A stretch of 64,000 nucleotides of DNA. It comes from Mucor racemosus. Taxonomy: Eukaryota > Mucoromycota > Mucoromycetes > Mucorales > Mucoraceae. Location: contig JAPEHQ010000008.1 in NCBI GenBank assembly GCA_027405735.1, positions 1,798,001-1,862,000 of the forward strand, written 5' to 3'. How positions within the stretch are numbered: position 1 is the stretch's first letter; each line of letters begins with the position of its first letter. Both the position numbers and the translations under genes were made by a program. Of the stretch, positions 12,606-24,975 are shown piece after piece. The notes below the pieces were generated by a model, which was not told where the DNA came from, did no database searches, and worked only from the letters and a program-made list of their open reading frames with translations.

Positions 12606-12641
<36 letters not shown>

Positions 12642-12708
12642 CCTGTTGTTTTTTTTTTGGCAGTTCCTGGATTGACCTCGGCTCTCAACGCGTTGCAATT
12701 ATATAAAA
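12082..12708. promoter_or_regulatory. Shared divergent promoter region, ATG1-like / RRM-MLLE gene
   Basis: The 627 bp between two divergent start codons must hold both promoters. Two very long T-runs occur at about 12535-12561 and 12609-12641, only 70-170 bp before the plus-strand start. Poly(dA:dT) tracts are known to exclude nucleosomes in fungi; that they do so here is inference. No other defined site is claimed. Confidence 0.55.
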
Positions 12709-15031
12709 ATGACTGAATTATTTGTTACTAAGGCTATTGTAAAATTGCCAAAAAAAACTAATTCTAATAGGCTGAGTACTAGCCATCATCTCATCGTTGA
12801 TACATCCTCCGACTATAACTCATCTACAAATGCTATCACAACTACAAAACCGCACCAAGAAATTTCGCCAGTGTCTGAAGATTATTACAACAACTATCTA
12901 GTTACAGAGAAACTATATATCGATGGCTTGCCGAATACTGTTATTGAGACTGAAATTATGGATCTAGTTAAAACATGTTGCCCTGAAAGGTAGGCAGATC
13001 CTTTGAACATTTGATCGATGAAATCATCTAAAAAAAAATATGTAGGATATCTTTAAACCGTAGTCATGAATTTGCATCAGGTTACATTCAATTTAAAAGC
13101 AAGGAAATGGGTAAATTAATTCTTTTAAATTCAAGACATACGCTAAAATTCAACATTTTAAAATAAACATTAGCTGATCGTGCCTATACTTTGTTAAATG
13201 GTATCACTTTTCGAGCTGGTTTAAGATTACAACTAAAGATAAATCCTCCATCGAGTGATTATCCTGAACCTGAAGCTCATGCAGGCATCCTTCATATCAA
13301 GAACTTGCCATGTCATACAAACAACAAGTTACTCTATGAGTTATTCCGTCCATTTGGACCTATGATTTTATGCAAGATTTTGGTGGAACAAGCTTCGGCA
13401 TTTAAGGGGACTGCCCTCGTACAATACTTTAATCCAGACGATGCACAAGACGCAGAAGGCATGATGGTAAAATGTTCACACTTGATGTAAACTCTTTTTT
13501 TTTTTACATCTCATGTTCTAATCTATTTTTTCTTTCAGAATAATAAAACTATACAGGGTAATATCATGTAAGTAAACCAACTTTTTTTTTTAAAAAATCG
13601 AAAACCCTTTTTAAAAATGAAAAAAAAATAGCTCTGTATTCCCAATCATTCCCAGTAACCCAACAAGGTCATCAATACATTCTATCGAAACAAAGGATAT
13701 TGTAAGTGAAGTTAAAAACTGTCTATATTATATACTATTATCACTAAATATTATACATAAATCATATAGATACTTGATACAGCTGGCAATAAAAGCCCTA
13801 TTTCAACCCATATATCAACACCTACATCGCCGTTGCCGCCTACTCCTGCACCAATGATCACTTCTAATTCTCCAACGTCTGTGATTCGAAGCGATGGATC
13901 AAGTATGGTTGACTATACTAATCTTTATATAAAGAATTTAGATTTGAATGTTAAAAGCGTTGATTTATTCAACAATTTTCGAAGATTTGGTCGTATTATC
14001 TCGGCCCGTGTCATGAAGAATGCACAAACAAAACAATCGAAAGGGTTCGGATTCGTTAGTTTCAGTAAAGCAGATGAAGCCCAAAAGGCAAGACATGAAA
14101 TGAATGGTGAATTTATTCTATCAAAGCCTGTCATTGTTGCCTTTCATGAACCCAAAAAATCTCGTGAGGACGATGTCAATGTATCACCTACTCATTCCAC
14201 TTTTAACGGTGCCTCACGTCAACAAATTGCTACTTCTGTGTCACCTCATTTGGTGCAACAACAACATCAACAACAACGACAACAACAACAACAACAACAA
14301 CAGCAGCAGTTTAATAGACTAAGCCCTCCTCCTCCGACTCCATCTTTTACATCTCCACCCCAACATCAAAATCTATTTGAGCAACAACAAAAGCAACAAC
14401 AAAAGCAACAACAAAATAATAATGACTATTACGGAAATGCTCACTTGAACAACAACAGCAACACAATCAATAACAACAACAGAAATAATAATAATAATAT
14501 AAATAATAGAACACGTGATAGCTTCGATCAACGATATGGTAACAGTATGCCTCTACCTCAACAAAAATTCAATGGCGGAAATACCTATCAACAACAGACC
14601 TATACACCACCATCAAATGTCATAAAACCAACTTACCAGCCAATGGAAAGAAACAATAGCAATTTGAGTCATCATCATCACCAAAGCAATGGTAGCACCA
14701 ATCACTATGATCAAAGACAACATCAAACAAATCAGGTACATAATTATATGTGTATTAAATCATTCTACTATATATTGACTCTATGAATTGTTAGCTTCAA
14801 GGACCAAATAAAAAGATGTATGAACCATATCAGGGACAACAGCAACAGCAACAACATCCATACAATACACCTACAAAACGAAACTTATCTGCTACAGATA
14901 GTATCCATCAACCACCTTCATTGTCAACATTAGCATCTGGTGCATTTATTAATACACCTCAACATACCACTGCAACAACTACTGCAACATCTGCTTCAAC
15001 AAATAACACATACCAACATATTAATCACTAC

Positions 15032-15063
<32 letters not shown>

Positions 15064-15080
15064 ACAACAACAACAACAGC

Positions 15081-15111
<31 letters not shown>

Positions 15112-15182
15112 TATATCTCCTCCTCAATATAATAATGCTCCCAATCATTGGCAATATTCTTTACATTCCCAACAGCAGCAGC

Positions 15183-15232
<50 letters not shown>

Positions 15233-16263
15233 AAGCAACAGCAGCAGCAGCATCAAAACCAATACGAGCGTCCTAGCTTCCGCCGAAGGGGATCTGTGGA
15301 ATCCATGGCTAGTGTCATGACAGAAACAAGCTCTCAAACGAGAAGACATACTATCACAAAAGCAGTATTAGCTGCCGAAAAGAATGATGATAGTAATTTA
15401 ACTGATATAGTGGATATGCTATTGACACTTAAAAAGAAGGATCTTGCAACTTGTTTGTTCAATAAAGTCTTTTTAAAGACGAAAATTAAGCAAGCAAAAG
15501 ATGCTTTAGATATATTTGTTGAAGAACAGCAACAACAGCAGCAAGATTTTCGCAAGAATGAAAATACTTATTATGAACCAGCAGTTATGATGTCTTCACC
15601 TCCACCTCCACCTACATCTATCACAGCTACAAATTATCATTATCAATCAAAAGAAGAATCGACTCCAAGTTATATTCAACATGTAGCGCTCCCTCCAAAG
15701 GGCTCTCGTGCAATTCCTATTGTTGCACCACCACCTATGCCCTCTACACCTTCTCCTGTTGCTGCTAATGCTTCCAGAAATACAGTAAATACCAATTCTG
15801 CTACTGTGAGTACTACTGGTGGTGTCAAGCCTAGTTCAACCAAAATTGCAACAATCACAATTGGAACTTCTTCTGCTGTAGCATCACCAAATAATAAGAC
15901 CGTCGCAATCGAACCCAAAGTTCTAGACACAAATTCCATGAATGTTCAAGAATTAGGAGAAGAGATTAACAAGTTTTTGAAGAGTTTAGATGGTTTACCA
16001 CTTCATGAAAAGAAACAATCATTGGGCGATCGATTGTTTCCTTTGGTCAAGGTAATTATATATTTAAAAAAAAAAGGTATATATTACATAAAATTCATTG
16101 ATTTTCAATTTTACAGTCCACTGGTGTCAAGCAAGCACCAAAAATTACAATTCGTTTACTTGATAGTATACCTTTAGATGAATTAGCTTATTCCATGTAT
16201 GATAAGGACAAGTTGAAACATCAAGTAACCCAAATTTCTTCCACCATCTCAACAAGATATTGA
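12709..16263 (+). CDS. RNA-binding protein with three RRMs, poly-Q linker and MLLE modules (Rrm4-like)
   Basis: Eight exons (12709-12989, 13046-13110, 13174-13466, 13539-13567, 13632-13701, 13770-14735, 14795-16051, 16117-16263) give 1,035 residues. RRM1 (KLYIDGLP, near 68-138), RRM2 (ILHIKNLP, near 154-230) and RRM3 (LYIKNLDL and KGFGFVSF, near 297-370) precede a long Gln/Asn-rich region with pure Q runs. A segment near 768-808 (VDMLLTLKKKDLATCLF) aligns with the second half of a PABC/MLLE domain, and a full MLLE-like domain closes the protein (LPLHEKKQSLGDRLFPLVK near 970). Three RRMs plus C-terminal MLLE modules is the layout of Rrm4, which carries mRNAs on moving endosomes in Ustilago; canonical PABP has four RRMs and one MLLE. 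Orthology to Rrm4 is inference from architecture. Confidence 0.85.
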
Positions 16264-16712
16264 GATGTATATTAATTTATTCTATTTTTGCGTAACCTTT
16301 TTAAAAGCACACATATTTTATTTGATTAAAAAACCAAAACAATGCGTATACCTTAAAAGAGACGGATTTACCGTTCGATAGGAACCAACAAATTGATCGG
16401 GCATTTCCTAATCAAAACAGAATTGAATTTTTGGTGTAATTGAATAAAAGCAAATACATTCCCAAATTCTAGATTTACTTTTTATAATGTAATCATTAGT
16501 CAGGGACACATAAAATCATATAGCCTCAAAGTGAACCTAGAGCCTTTCTTTCCACAATTCGTGTTTTAAATCGACTAAATACAAACTACTTCTCATAGCA
16601 TGAGCGGCTTCAGCTAATATAAATGACCTATTTTTTTTTTTTTTTTACCGCTTAGATTTCGCTTTATCCCATGAGGCTTGTTATATTCAACAACTAAATT
16701 TTCCTTCCTACT
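16264..16712. other. Intergenic, 3' flank of the RRM-MLLE gene
   Basis: No gene seen. It contains the 3' untranslated region of the upstream gene and AT-rich sequence up to the start of R1 copy 2, including a T-run near 16630. Confidence 0.5.
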
Positions 16713-17781
16713 AAACTTTTTTTTTTCACTAAATAACATCACAATAAAATTATATGCCAATGTACCTGAGATGTTCACTTTTAATCCAAAAACAAGTATC
16801 CGGAAATATCCTATTTTTTACAATTGGTATTAATTTTTCAGTGCTAGTGTTTCAGATTTTTTACGCGTATTCCATTGCTAAAGAATTGAAAAATTTAAGG
16901 CTTCATATCTCTAGAAATAATTAAGCTATACTAATACTTTTTAATAATGAAACTTACTTGTTTTAAAGTGCTTTATAACATATTTTAATATAAAAAAATT
17001 CTGAGCACTTTTATTTTTTTCATTTTTTTTTTGGCATTTTTGTAGTAGATTTCAAAATATTTGTCAGATTGAGTAACAGTTTTTTTTTACGTATGTCATT
17101 AAGCTCGTTAAGCTCTCTTGGATCCAATTTAGTTTTTTTAAAAATGTTGATTTTTCGTGGAGATATCCTCAAAAATGTGTACAAAAATATACCTTCATTT
17201 CTAGCTTCCATTTTTCCCTTATACCCTCGTCCCAAATTCTGAATCTGAAAAAAATTGGACAAAAATCTGGTTTTCTCTAAAGAAAATGCAGCTAGAGGAT
17301 TCCGCAATAGCTCAGTCGATAGATAATTTTTTTGCGCATCATTCCAATTACTTATATCTTAAATATGTTTATTAGAATTAATGTGTATCTTCAAAAAACC
17401 TCCAAAATTTTATTTGAATTTTACGAAAAATTTAATGTGAAATGTTTGTTTGAGTTTTATTTAGATGGATGCAGAATCTAAAACTGTACAAAAACTGCTT
17501 AATACGCTAGGTCGACTTACTTTGTAGCTCATGAGCCATTAAACGATTTTGTTTTTTTGAATCATTTTTCATCCATTTTTTTATTATTAAATCAATTTTG
17601 GAGCTCAGTTAGTATAGATTGTAAGCTGTACTGTAAGCGATAATTTTGATTTTCTTGATGAAAAATCAATATTTTTTGCTAAAACAAAAAATGCAGAGTA
17701 GCAATCAATTAGAACTATTTGGTGAATACAGAAATTAAGCCCTGGATAATGAGTTTTAAGTTATACAAAATAATAAACTAA
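16713..17781 (+). repeat. R1 dispersed repeat, copy 2
   Basis: It begins at 'ttttttttcactaaataac' and matches the other R1 copies through 'gctaaaacaaaaaat' near 17675 and onward to the pogo-type MITE insertion. The minus-strand lysine-rich frame here is 17307-17020 (95 codons), the longest upstream extension in the family. The sequence resumes after the MITE at 18282. Confidence 0.88.
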
Positions 17782-17783
17782 TA

Positions 17784-18279
17784 CAGTCGTGATTCGATTT
17801 AGTGGACTCATAAATAACGGATTTTCGATTTAATGGACAGTTTGAAATCTCCCGTTTTTTTTTTAATAATTTTACTGCCTAAATCCACTGAATCGATTCT
17901 GTGGATAGTGGACAATTTCGTTTCTACCAGTCCACTATATTAATAAAATATAAATACTATTGGATAAAACTATATTTAGCCGGCAATAGCTTGATCTGGT
18001 AGCCATGAAATTAGAAGAAATATGGAGAGTAACTAAATCACGTGCCTAATTTACCTCAGTCTTTTATTAAATTTCTTGTTATCCACTGTTCAATTCAGTT
18101 GCCCGAATATGAAAAGTTTTTATTAAAAATACTGTTTAATACTATAAACTAGTAATGCCTTTTTATTCTCATTTTTTGATCCAGTATTACGGAAAATGAT
18201 TTATTCGATTTAGTGGAAAATTCGATCTAGTGGACACTTTTCTCCCTCCCAACGATTCCACTAAATCGAATCACGACTG
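17784..18279. mobile_element. Pogo/Tigger-type MITE with TA target duplication
   Basis: This is a 496-bp non-autonomous element. The ends CAGTCGTGATTCGATTTAGT and its reverse complement form an inverted repeat of at least 23 bp. A TA dinucleotide flanks both ends (17782-17783 and 18280-18281). Repeated phrases such as 'cgatttaatggacagttt' inside the ends are typical of pogo/Tigger (Fot1-like) termini. No transposase frame is present. It interrupts R1 copy 2; the uninterrupted site is visible in copy 4 at 55575-55576. Confidence 0.9.
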
Positions 18280-18281
18280 TA

Positions 18282-18735
18282 TTTACAACTGCAGCAGAAA
18301 ACAGAGAAAAAAAATCTCATCTTGTGAATATTGATCCAATTAATCACCAATTATACATGATGGTAGATTTAAATATATCCTGTATAAAAATTTATATTTC
18401 TATTTTCAGAAATCACTGTGAATTGAGAAAACCATCAGCAAAACGTGATATTTCTGTCCAATAAAACCACCTGTTGTGTCGTATATTTTCATGTTTGATA
18501 AATAATATTTAAAAAATAATATAATAATTAAAAGAAAATGAGTAATAAATCATTTCTTCAACTGTATAATAAAAACAAGATGTCGTTTATTTAGACATAA
18601 TAATATGATGGCCTTTTCTTGTATATTGATTTAACAATTGACATTGAAATCCTGAGATGTAATTTAAGACACTATTGAACCATTAGATCTGTTTGATAGT
18701 AATCTATGGATGGAAATGGATCAATCATAATTTAA
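18282..18735 (+). repeat. R1 distal part joined to R4 (R4 in reverse orientation)
   Basis: 18282-18390 continues R1 and matches the reverse complement of about 55450-55572 ('tacatgatggtagatttaaa'). 18410-18735 matches, in reverse orientation, the R4 segments at about 28020-28260 and 52560-52890, including 'tactatcaaacagatctaat'. No coding frame is supportable. Confidence 0.75.
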
Positions 18736-18819
18736 CCGTGCTTTTAGAGCTTATTATGAGTTGCCTTATTTCGAAGCTGCGCTAAATATGCTTGGATGTT
18801 GATTTGATAGCTATTTGAT

Positions 18820-20063
18820 CACTACGGCCAAACTATGCTTCCCATGGGCATATTGATCTGCAAATATGGGCAGAATAAAAACTTTTATGCAGATCAGGCA
18901 GCCCAGATGAGTAGAGGGATGAGATCAAAGTTTTTTAATCAATTTACTAAAGTATATCAATCATAATATAATTAATAATAACGAAGATAATTTGAATGAT
19001 TTAAAGCAGATGTGAGTTACTCTGATTCAACAAAATTGCCTTATTGACGAGATATATTAATTTGAAATTTGGGATTTGAAAGATTTCTGCCCGTGTTCTT
19101 CTTCTTTCGGGGGACAAATGGCAACAAGGACAAAAGCCTGTTTGGCAACACTAACAGCATTTATGTGTAATGATCCAATTACATTACATAAGCAAATTGC
19201 ACATATAAATAACAACCAAGAACGGATCAATTGCACATTAGTGAATTTATCTGTTCTTTACTTTCCCTTATTATATTTATAACCACAATCCAAATAAATA
19301 TATATTATTACTTATTTATCATTGTTACTTATAACCAATTATTATATAACTCCATATAATCAATCATAGGTAATAAATGTATACTAGTAATAGCAATTAC
19401 AATTAGTAACACCAACCTCTCATATCCAATCATAGAATCAAAGTCAGACATATAATCCTCTATATTATATATCCAGTTTGACAATCCATTGATCTATTAC
19501 ATTATGCCTTTGTAAGTTTCTGTTTGTAACACATAAAATCAACTGATTTAGGATTATTTTTCTTTTTTCTTCCCCACTTTCCTCAGTTCTTTTCTTTATG
19601 TTTAAAACCACAACAAAAATACCAATATCTTTTATAAACTGAAATCAGGTAGCAGATATAATTACATGTTTTTCCTATTATTTATTTGGAAATAAATTAT
19701 TAACTGTTAATAATGTTGTTAAGGGCACGTTATAATATTATTTTTTTTTGAAAAAAAAAAAGCATCCAAGTCTTAGTGATTTGTTCCATCATCTACTTTA
19801 TAATAAATGCTTTTTTGGTCTAATGTCGATATCTACCTGCAGAAAAATTGGTGATTATAAAAGTACATATAGTACTGACTTGATTTGAATGAATAAATAA
19901 ATTCATGTTAGTCTATTTAGTGGCCAACAGCTAAGAAGATGAAAACAAGATGTTGTCTTGTATATCACGACCAACTATCAAAGGTACACCATAATTATTA
20001 CTTATTATCTTGTTATTAATAATTGATTTTACTAATAAATCAATTTTATACGTCAAAAGTAAG
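18820..20063 (+). repeat. R5 duplicated segment, copy A
   Basis: The start 'ggccaaactatgcttcccat' near 18827 matches 21239 onward. Matching continues to about 19160, then 19160-19497 is absent from copy B, and similarity resumes ('tatgcctttgtaa') to about 20050. The two copies have diverged clearly, so the duplication is old. A short frame at 19076-19282 shows no known motif. Confidence 0.75.
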
Positions 20064-20195
20064 TTTGTTCTTCTAGTAAAGCATTGAATAAATTGGCTTG
20101 TTGGGACAAAGGGGGTAAAAAGGTGGCAATAGGTTCCAGTGATGGCCATCATGTTTATATTTATGTTTAGGATATTGGAGAGATAAGACTAAAAC
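20064..20195 (+). pseudogene. Dynein intermediate chain gene fragment, broken (copy A)
   Basis: Pieces reading ALNKLA, then in a shifted frame WDKGGKKVAIGSSDGH, then DIGE correspond to the last WD-repeat region of cytoplasmic dynein intermediate chain. Frameshifts and a stop before DIGE show it is dead. It is a diverged duplicate of the fragment at 24010-24240, and both are followed by the same R2 sequence. Confidence 0.6.
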
Positions 20196-20965
20196 TTAAT
20201 GTAAATCACCTCTAGCAATAACTATAACTAAATAAGGCTATATTATCATCAAATAAACTATCACACAATATTAACGCGTATAAAGATTTACAGTAATTAG
20301 CTTGAACCAAGTGGATACAGTATCATAAAATCTTGTAAAAATTCTCAAGTATTATAAAATCTCTTATTTTTAAGACTTACAAAGCTTATAAGCGGAATAT
20401 TAATTTCCAAAATTATTCTTGTCCCAGATCATCAATTTTGACATTTTTTAATTTTTTTTTTTCTGATTTTGCAAATCTAGAGTTAATTATACTACCAATC
20501 ATAAAAACAAAAAATATACACACATAGAGAATTTAACGCTTTATTTGTTCAATAAAAAATAACAAACATTTTTATTGCAAAATATTACATGAAAATCCTT
20601 TAATCAAAAAACCGTTTTTGGGCCAAAAGTACAAATTTTTATTACTTAACATTTAATATTAAGCTTTTATAAAATGTGTATCAGTCATAGCTACAATTTC
20701 TTCTCACAGTGTAGTATATTTAAACGTTGATTTTAGTATCAAAATTTGATTTTTCTATTTTTTGATCAAAATCATGAGTGTTGGTAAGGATAAAATGAAT
20801 CCCGAAAATGTCTGCTACAAAAACTGAATTTTCAGACCATACGTGGTTAAATATAAGAAAAGTTAAAAAAAAAACCGCTTTTTTATTTAAAACTTAGATA
20901 TATACCATAGTATAATAGATTATGAAATGACATGTTCCTATTTGTTCTCGTTGATTTAGAATATA
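20196..20965 (+). repeat. R2 direct repeat, copy A
   Basis: From about 20344 to 20940 this is strongly similar to 24414-24965 in the same orientation, for example 'cttacaaagcttataagcgg' in both. Together with the preceding dynein fragment the duplicated unit is about 0.85 kb. No gene is seen inside it. Confidence 0.85.
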
Positions 20966-21238
20966 GATTAGAAATTGTGTATAAATAGAAAGCCATCATC
21001 CTATCGAAGAAGAATCAATTAAGTTCTACTTGATAGATAATAAACCCTAACGTTTTCTAGTCGAATTTCTATTGTTTTTTTATACTTTTTTCCGTGAATA
21101 TCACTACCTATTCCACAAATACAAAAAAATCAGCAGTATCTCAATCATGAAGTTTAAATTTTACGATCAATTTTAATCCACTTCTATATCAATGCTGCAT
21201 CAAGTTAAGTCAATTCGCTTTTCTTCTAATATTAAACT
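20966..21238. other. Spacer between repeats
   Basis: AT-rich sequence with no supportable feature. Confidence 0.4.
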
Positions 21239-22170
21239 ATGGCCAAACTATGCTTTCCATGGGCATAATGACCTGTACATATGTGCAGTATAAATTTTTT
21301 TGCCCAGATCAGGCAGTCCAGATGAGCAGAACAATGAGATCAAGGTTATTTAGCCAATTTACTAAAATACAGTATACATCAATCATAATACAATTAATAA
21401 CGAAGATAATTTGAATGGTTTAAAACAGATTTGAGTTACTCTGATTCAACAGAATTGCCTTATTGACGAGATATACCAGTTTAAAATTTGGAGTTTGAAA
21501 GAGTTCTGCCCATGTTCTTCTTCTTTTGGAGGCCAAATGGGAACAACGTCAATAACCTGTTTGGCAACACTAAAAGTATTTATGCCTTTGTAAATTTCTG
21601 TTTATAACGCACAAAATCAACTGATTTATTAGGATTTTTTTCTCCCCCACTCTTTCCTCCTCAGCTCTTTTATTTATGTTTAAAACTACAACAAAAAGAC
21701 TAATATTTTTTATAAACTGACACCAAGTAGCAGGTAAAAGTACATGTTTTTCCTTTTGTTTATTTGGAAATAAATTACTAACTGTTAATGTTAGGGAGCG
21801 TTATAATATCTCTCTTGAAAAAAAAAGCATCCAAGGCCTAGTCATTTGGTCCCTCGTCCCTCCATCATCTACTACGTTATAATAAATGTTTTTTTTGGTC
21901 TAAAGTCGATATCTACCTGCTGAAAAATTGGTGGTTATAAAAGTACAGTATGTATATATAGTATCTACTTGATTTGAATGAATGAATAAACTCATGGTAA
22001 TCCATTTAATTTCAAAAAAATATTTGTTTCTATTTAATGACCAACAACCAAGAAGAGTAAAACGAGATGTAATCTTGTGTACCACTACCAATTATCAAAG
22101 ATACACCATAATCATTGCTTGTTAATTGATTTTACTAATAAATCAATTTTTTTAGGTCAAAAGTAAAGGT
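21239..22170 (+). repeat. R5 duplicated segment, copy B
   Basis: Homologous to 18820-20063 but without the 19160-19497 block. It ends near 'actaataaatcaatttt'. Beyond it the dynein fragment seen after copy A is missing. Confidence 0.75.
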
Positions 22171-23724
22171 GTATCCAGTTCAAAACGATCGAAACAATTC
22201 AATCATTATGTTAATTTACATGGTTTATCATCTCTTGCTTATTTAATTGCTATATTTGATTTTAATAGTATTTCGTTTATACTGCTACATCAGCTCGTTC
22301 GTCGTCCATTAGAGTTAACTCACCATACACCATCCTTGATTAGCGTATCTATAATAATGGTCCATTATTAGCTCATGGCATGCACAACTATTAAAAGAGG
22401 TTATCTAATCTCAAATTTATCTGTTTCAACTGCTGACGCTAAACTAACATCAAATTAGTTTTGTTGACGCGCAATAAAGTAAGGCGTTTTATCGAGTACG
22501 AGGGTGTTTAAATATACACTATGAATAACTAAAAAATAAAGTTAAAACTAGATATATTTATTGAGTATATTGTAGGTAAAAAAGGTAACGAATTCATCTC
22601 GAACGACATCAGGATTCAGGGTATTTATATGTTTTGGAAGCGTGGATATAGAGTCTAGAATACAGCGTGTATGAAGAATTATATCATAGTCTTGAGAAAC
22701 TAGTTGATTACAACATGATGGTATACTAGATTGGCCAGAGCAAGTTTAGTAGGATACGGCCAAGTTAAGTATATAGGATGTTCACGCTTGATTAACTTTA
22801 GACAGTGAATGTTTATACAAATGGAATAGCTAAATTCCATTCCCAGGAACGAGTTCATGATTGGCTCACTTCAGGATCTCAGGCTACACCATTTCATCAT
22901 AGACTACATGTAACATAACTAAATGAAATAAAATTGGCATACATCATTATCACCTCATACTCATCCTTCTATGCTAAAAATCATGTCTAAATAACCCTTT
23001 GAGCACTTCTACTAGTAATACATGTACCCAGTCTAGTCTATGTCCTAAACAGAGGCTGGCGTTCAATGTATTTTTAGTTAAATTGAACAGATAGAGATAT
23101 GGTTCATGCAGACGATATCTATGAATGTGTGAGTCAGATCTATGAACACACAAAAACAATTCAAATTGCTATGCTTCGTCGACTTTTACGAAATTTTTGT
23201 GTGGCGATACCTGGTGGCTCGAGTGTAATTTAAGAACTTAATTGTCAAATGTATCAAATCAAAATGAAATTGGTTGGATGATATTTTGATATAACGGATA
23301 ATAAATGCAATGTCATTTATCATTAAATAATGGGTAAATGTAAATGTATAAAGCAAAGCTTACTTTTGAATGAAGGTACTAATTATTCTGGATTAACATC
23401 AATAGGTTCAAAAAGCATAGTTAAGTGCAATTATTGCTACTAAATTGCATAATTTGGTATGCAGGAAACTCTTGAAGCATTTATTCTTTTTTTTTGGGAA
23501 TGCTACAAATCATCGTTTGATATGACTAAATATTAATGAATTACACAAAATACAACTGGTGAAAAACTGATACTCAATGTACATCGAGGCCAAGATTGAT
23601 GAAAGATGCATTCATTATGTAGTGAAAATCGCAACATTTTGATAGATGGATAGAAATTACAGGACCAAGATGTTGTGTTTGCCTCAGGATTTTCAAAAGG
23701 GGTTAAAGGCATACTTTATCAAAC
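22171..23724. other. Gene-poor AT-rich stretch
   Basis: Only short open frames without recognised motifs. A few small blocks look like decayed coding sequence (for example around 22300) but I cannot identify a parent gene. Confidence 0.4.
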
Positions 23725-23727
23725 TTA

Positions 23728-23875
23728 CACTATGAAGAAAAAATCCCTTAATTCTCTTAATTGTGCCACATTAAGGAAAATAAGATAATTTTCACTGCTT
23801 ATTTTTTTTTAGTTTTGTCTTATTTTCCTTAATGTGGCATAATTAAGAGAATTAAGGAATTTTTTCTTCATAGTG
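23728..23875. mobile_element. CACTA-like (or PIF/Harbinger-like) MITE, 148 bp, TTA target duplication
   Basis: The element is almost entirely one hairpin: about 57 bp from CACTATGAAGAAAAAATCCC onward is mirrored by the right arm ending in CTTCATAGTG, with a short T-rich loop. Three-base TTA duplications flank it (23725-23727 and 23876-23878). CACTA termini and a 3-bp duplication fit the CACTA/EnSpm superfamily; TTA also fits PIF/Harbinger. No coding capacity. Confidence 0.85.
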
Positions 23876-24009
23876 TTACTTAGATATTAAATATTCACCA
23901 TATGCTGTTATTAGTGTCATCTTGTTTTTTATTTAATTGCCGCATTATTAAAAATCAAGCTTTTCATAGCTTATAACAATGAGAATAATGGGATGTTTTT
24001 GATGTTATA

Positions 24010-24240
24010 TTGACATTTATCATAAGGCGGGCTGATGATACGTTTGATACTACTGTAAATGAAACCAGTCAATTTAATTTATGGGATTTCAATGAAAATA
24101 CCGAGGAACCATTTTTAATTGCTTGAGTTGGTTCTAGTAATAAAGCTTTGAATAAATTGGCTTGAGACAAAGAGGGTAAAAAGGCGGCAATAGGTTCCTG
24201 TGATGACCATATTTATGTTTATGATATTGGAGAGGTAAGA
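24010..24240 (+). pseudogene. Dynein intermediate chain gene fragment, broken (copy B)
   Basis: One frame reads SQFNLWDFNENTEEP, then VGSSNKALNKLA and DKEGKKAAIGSCDDHIYVYD, with in-frame stops before VGSS and after NKLA. This matches the C-terminal WD repeats of cytoplasmic dynein intermediate chain. A GTAAGA donor follows IGE, so the piece derives from an unspliced genomic copy and not from a processed cDNA. It lies directly before R2 copy B. Confidence 0.75.
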
Positions 24241-24975
24241 CAGAAACTTAATGTAAATCATCTCTAGTGCAAGAAATATAATAAAGTGAGACTATATTAC
24301 TATCAGATAAACTACCACACAATATTAACATGTATAAAGATTCACAGTAATAAGCTTGAATCAAGTGGGTACAGCATCGTAAATTCTTGAACAAAATCTC
24401 AAGTATTATAAAATCTCTTATTTTTAAGACTTACAAAGCTTATAAGCGGAATATTAATTTCCAAAATTATTCTTGTCCCAGATCATCAATTTTGACATTT
24501 TTTAATTTTTTTTTTCTGATTTTGCAAATCTAGAGTTAATTATACTACCAATCATAAAAACAAAAAATATACACATATAGAGAATTTAACGCTCTATTTG
24601 TTCAATAAAAAATAACAAACATTTTTATTGCAAAATATTACATGAAAATCCTTTAATCAAAAAACCGTTTTTGGGCCAAAAGTACAAATTTTCATTACTT
24701 AACATTTAATATTAAGCTTTTATAAAATGTGTATTAGCTATGGCTACAATTTTCTTTCATAATGTAGTATATTTAAGCGTTGATTTTGGTGTCAAAATTT
24801 GATTTTTCTATTTTTTGATCAAAATCATGAGTGTTGGTAAGGATAAAATGAATCCCAAAAATGTCCGCTACAAAAACTGAATTTTCAGACAGTACGTGGT
24901 TAAATGTAATAAAAGTTTTTAAAAAAACACTTTTTTATTTAAAACGTAGATATACCATAGTATAAGAGACTTAGC
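24241..24975 (+). repeat. R2 direct repeat, copy B
   Basis: Same-strand duplicate of 20196-20965; the best-conserved part is 24414-24965. Indels and scattered substitutions separate the two copies. Confidence 0.85.

Noticed and set aside
14940..15320. Asn-rich and Leu-rich frames across the poly-Q tract
   Set aside because: They are frame and strand shadows of CAA/CAG repeats inside the RRM-MLLE gene.
22171..22700. Decayed coding-like sequence near 22190-22380
   Set aside because: Could not be matched to dynein or any other family by eye; too weak to report as a pseudogene.
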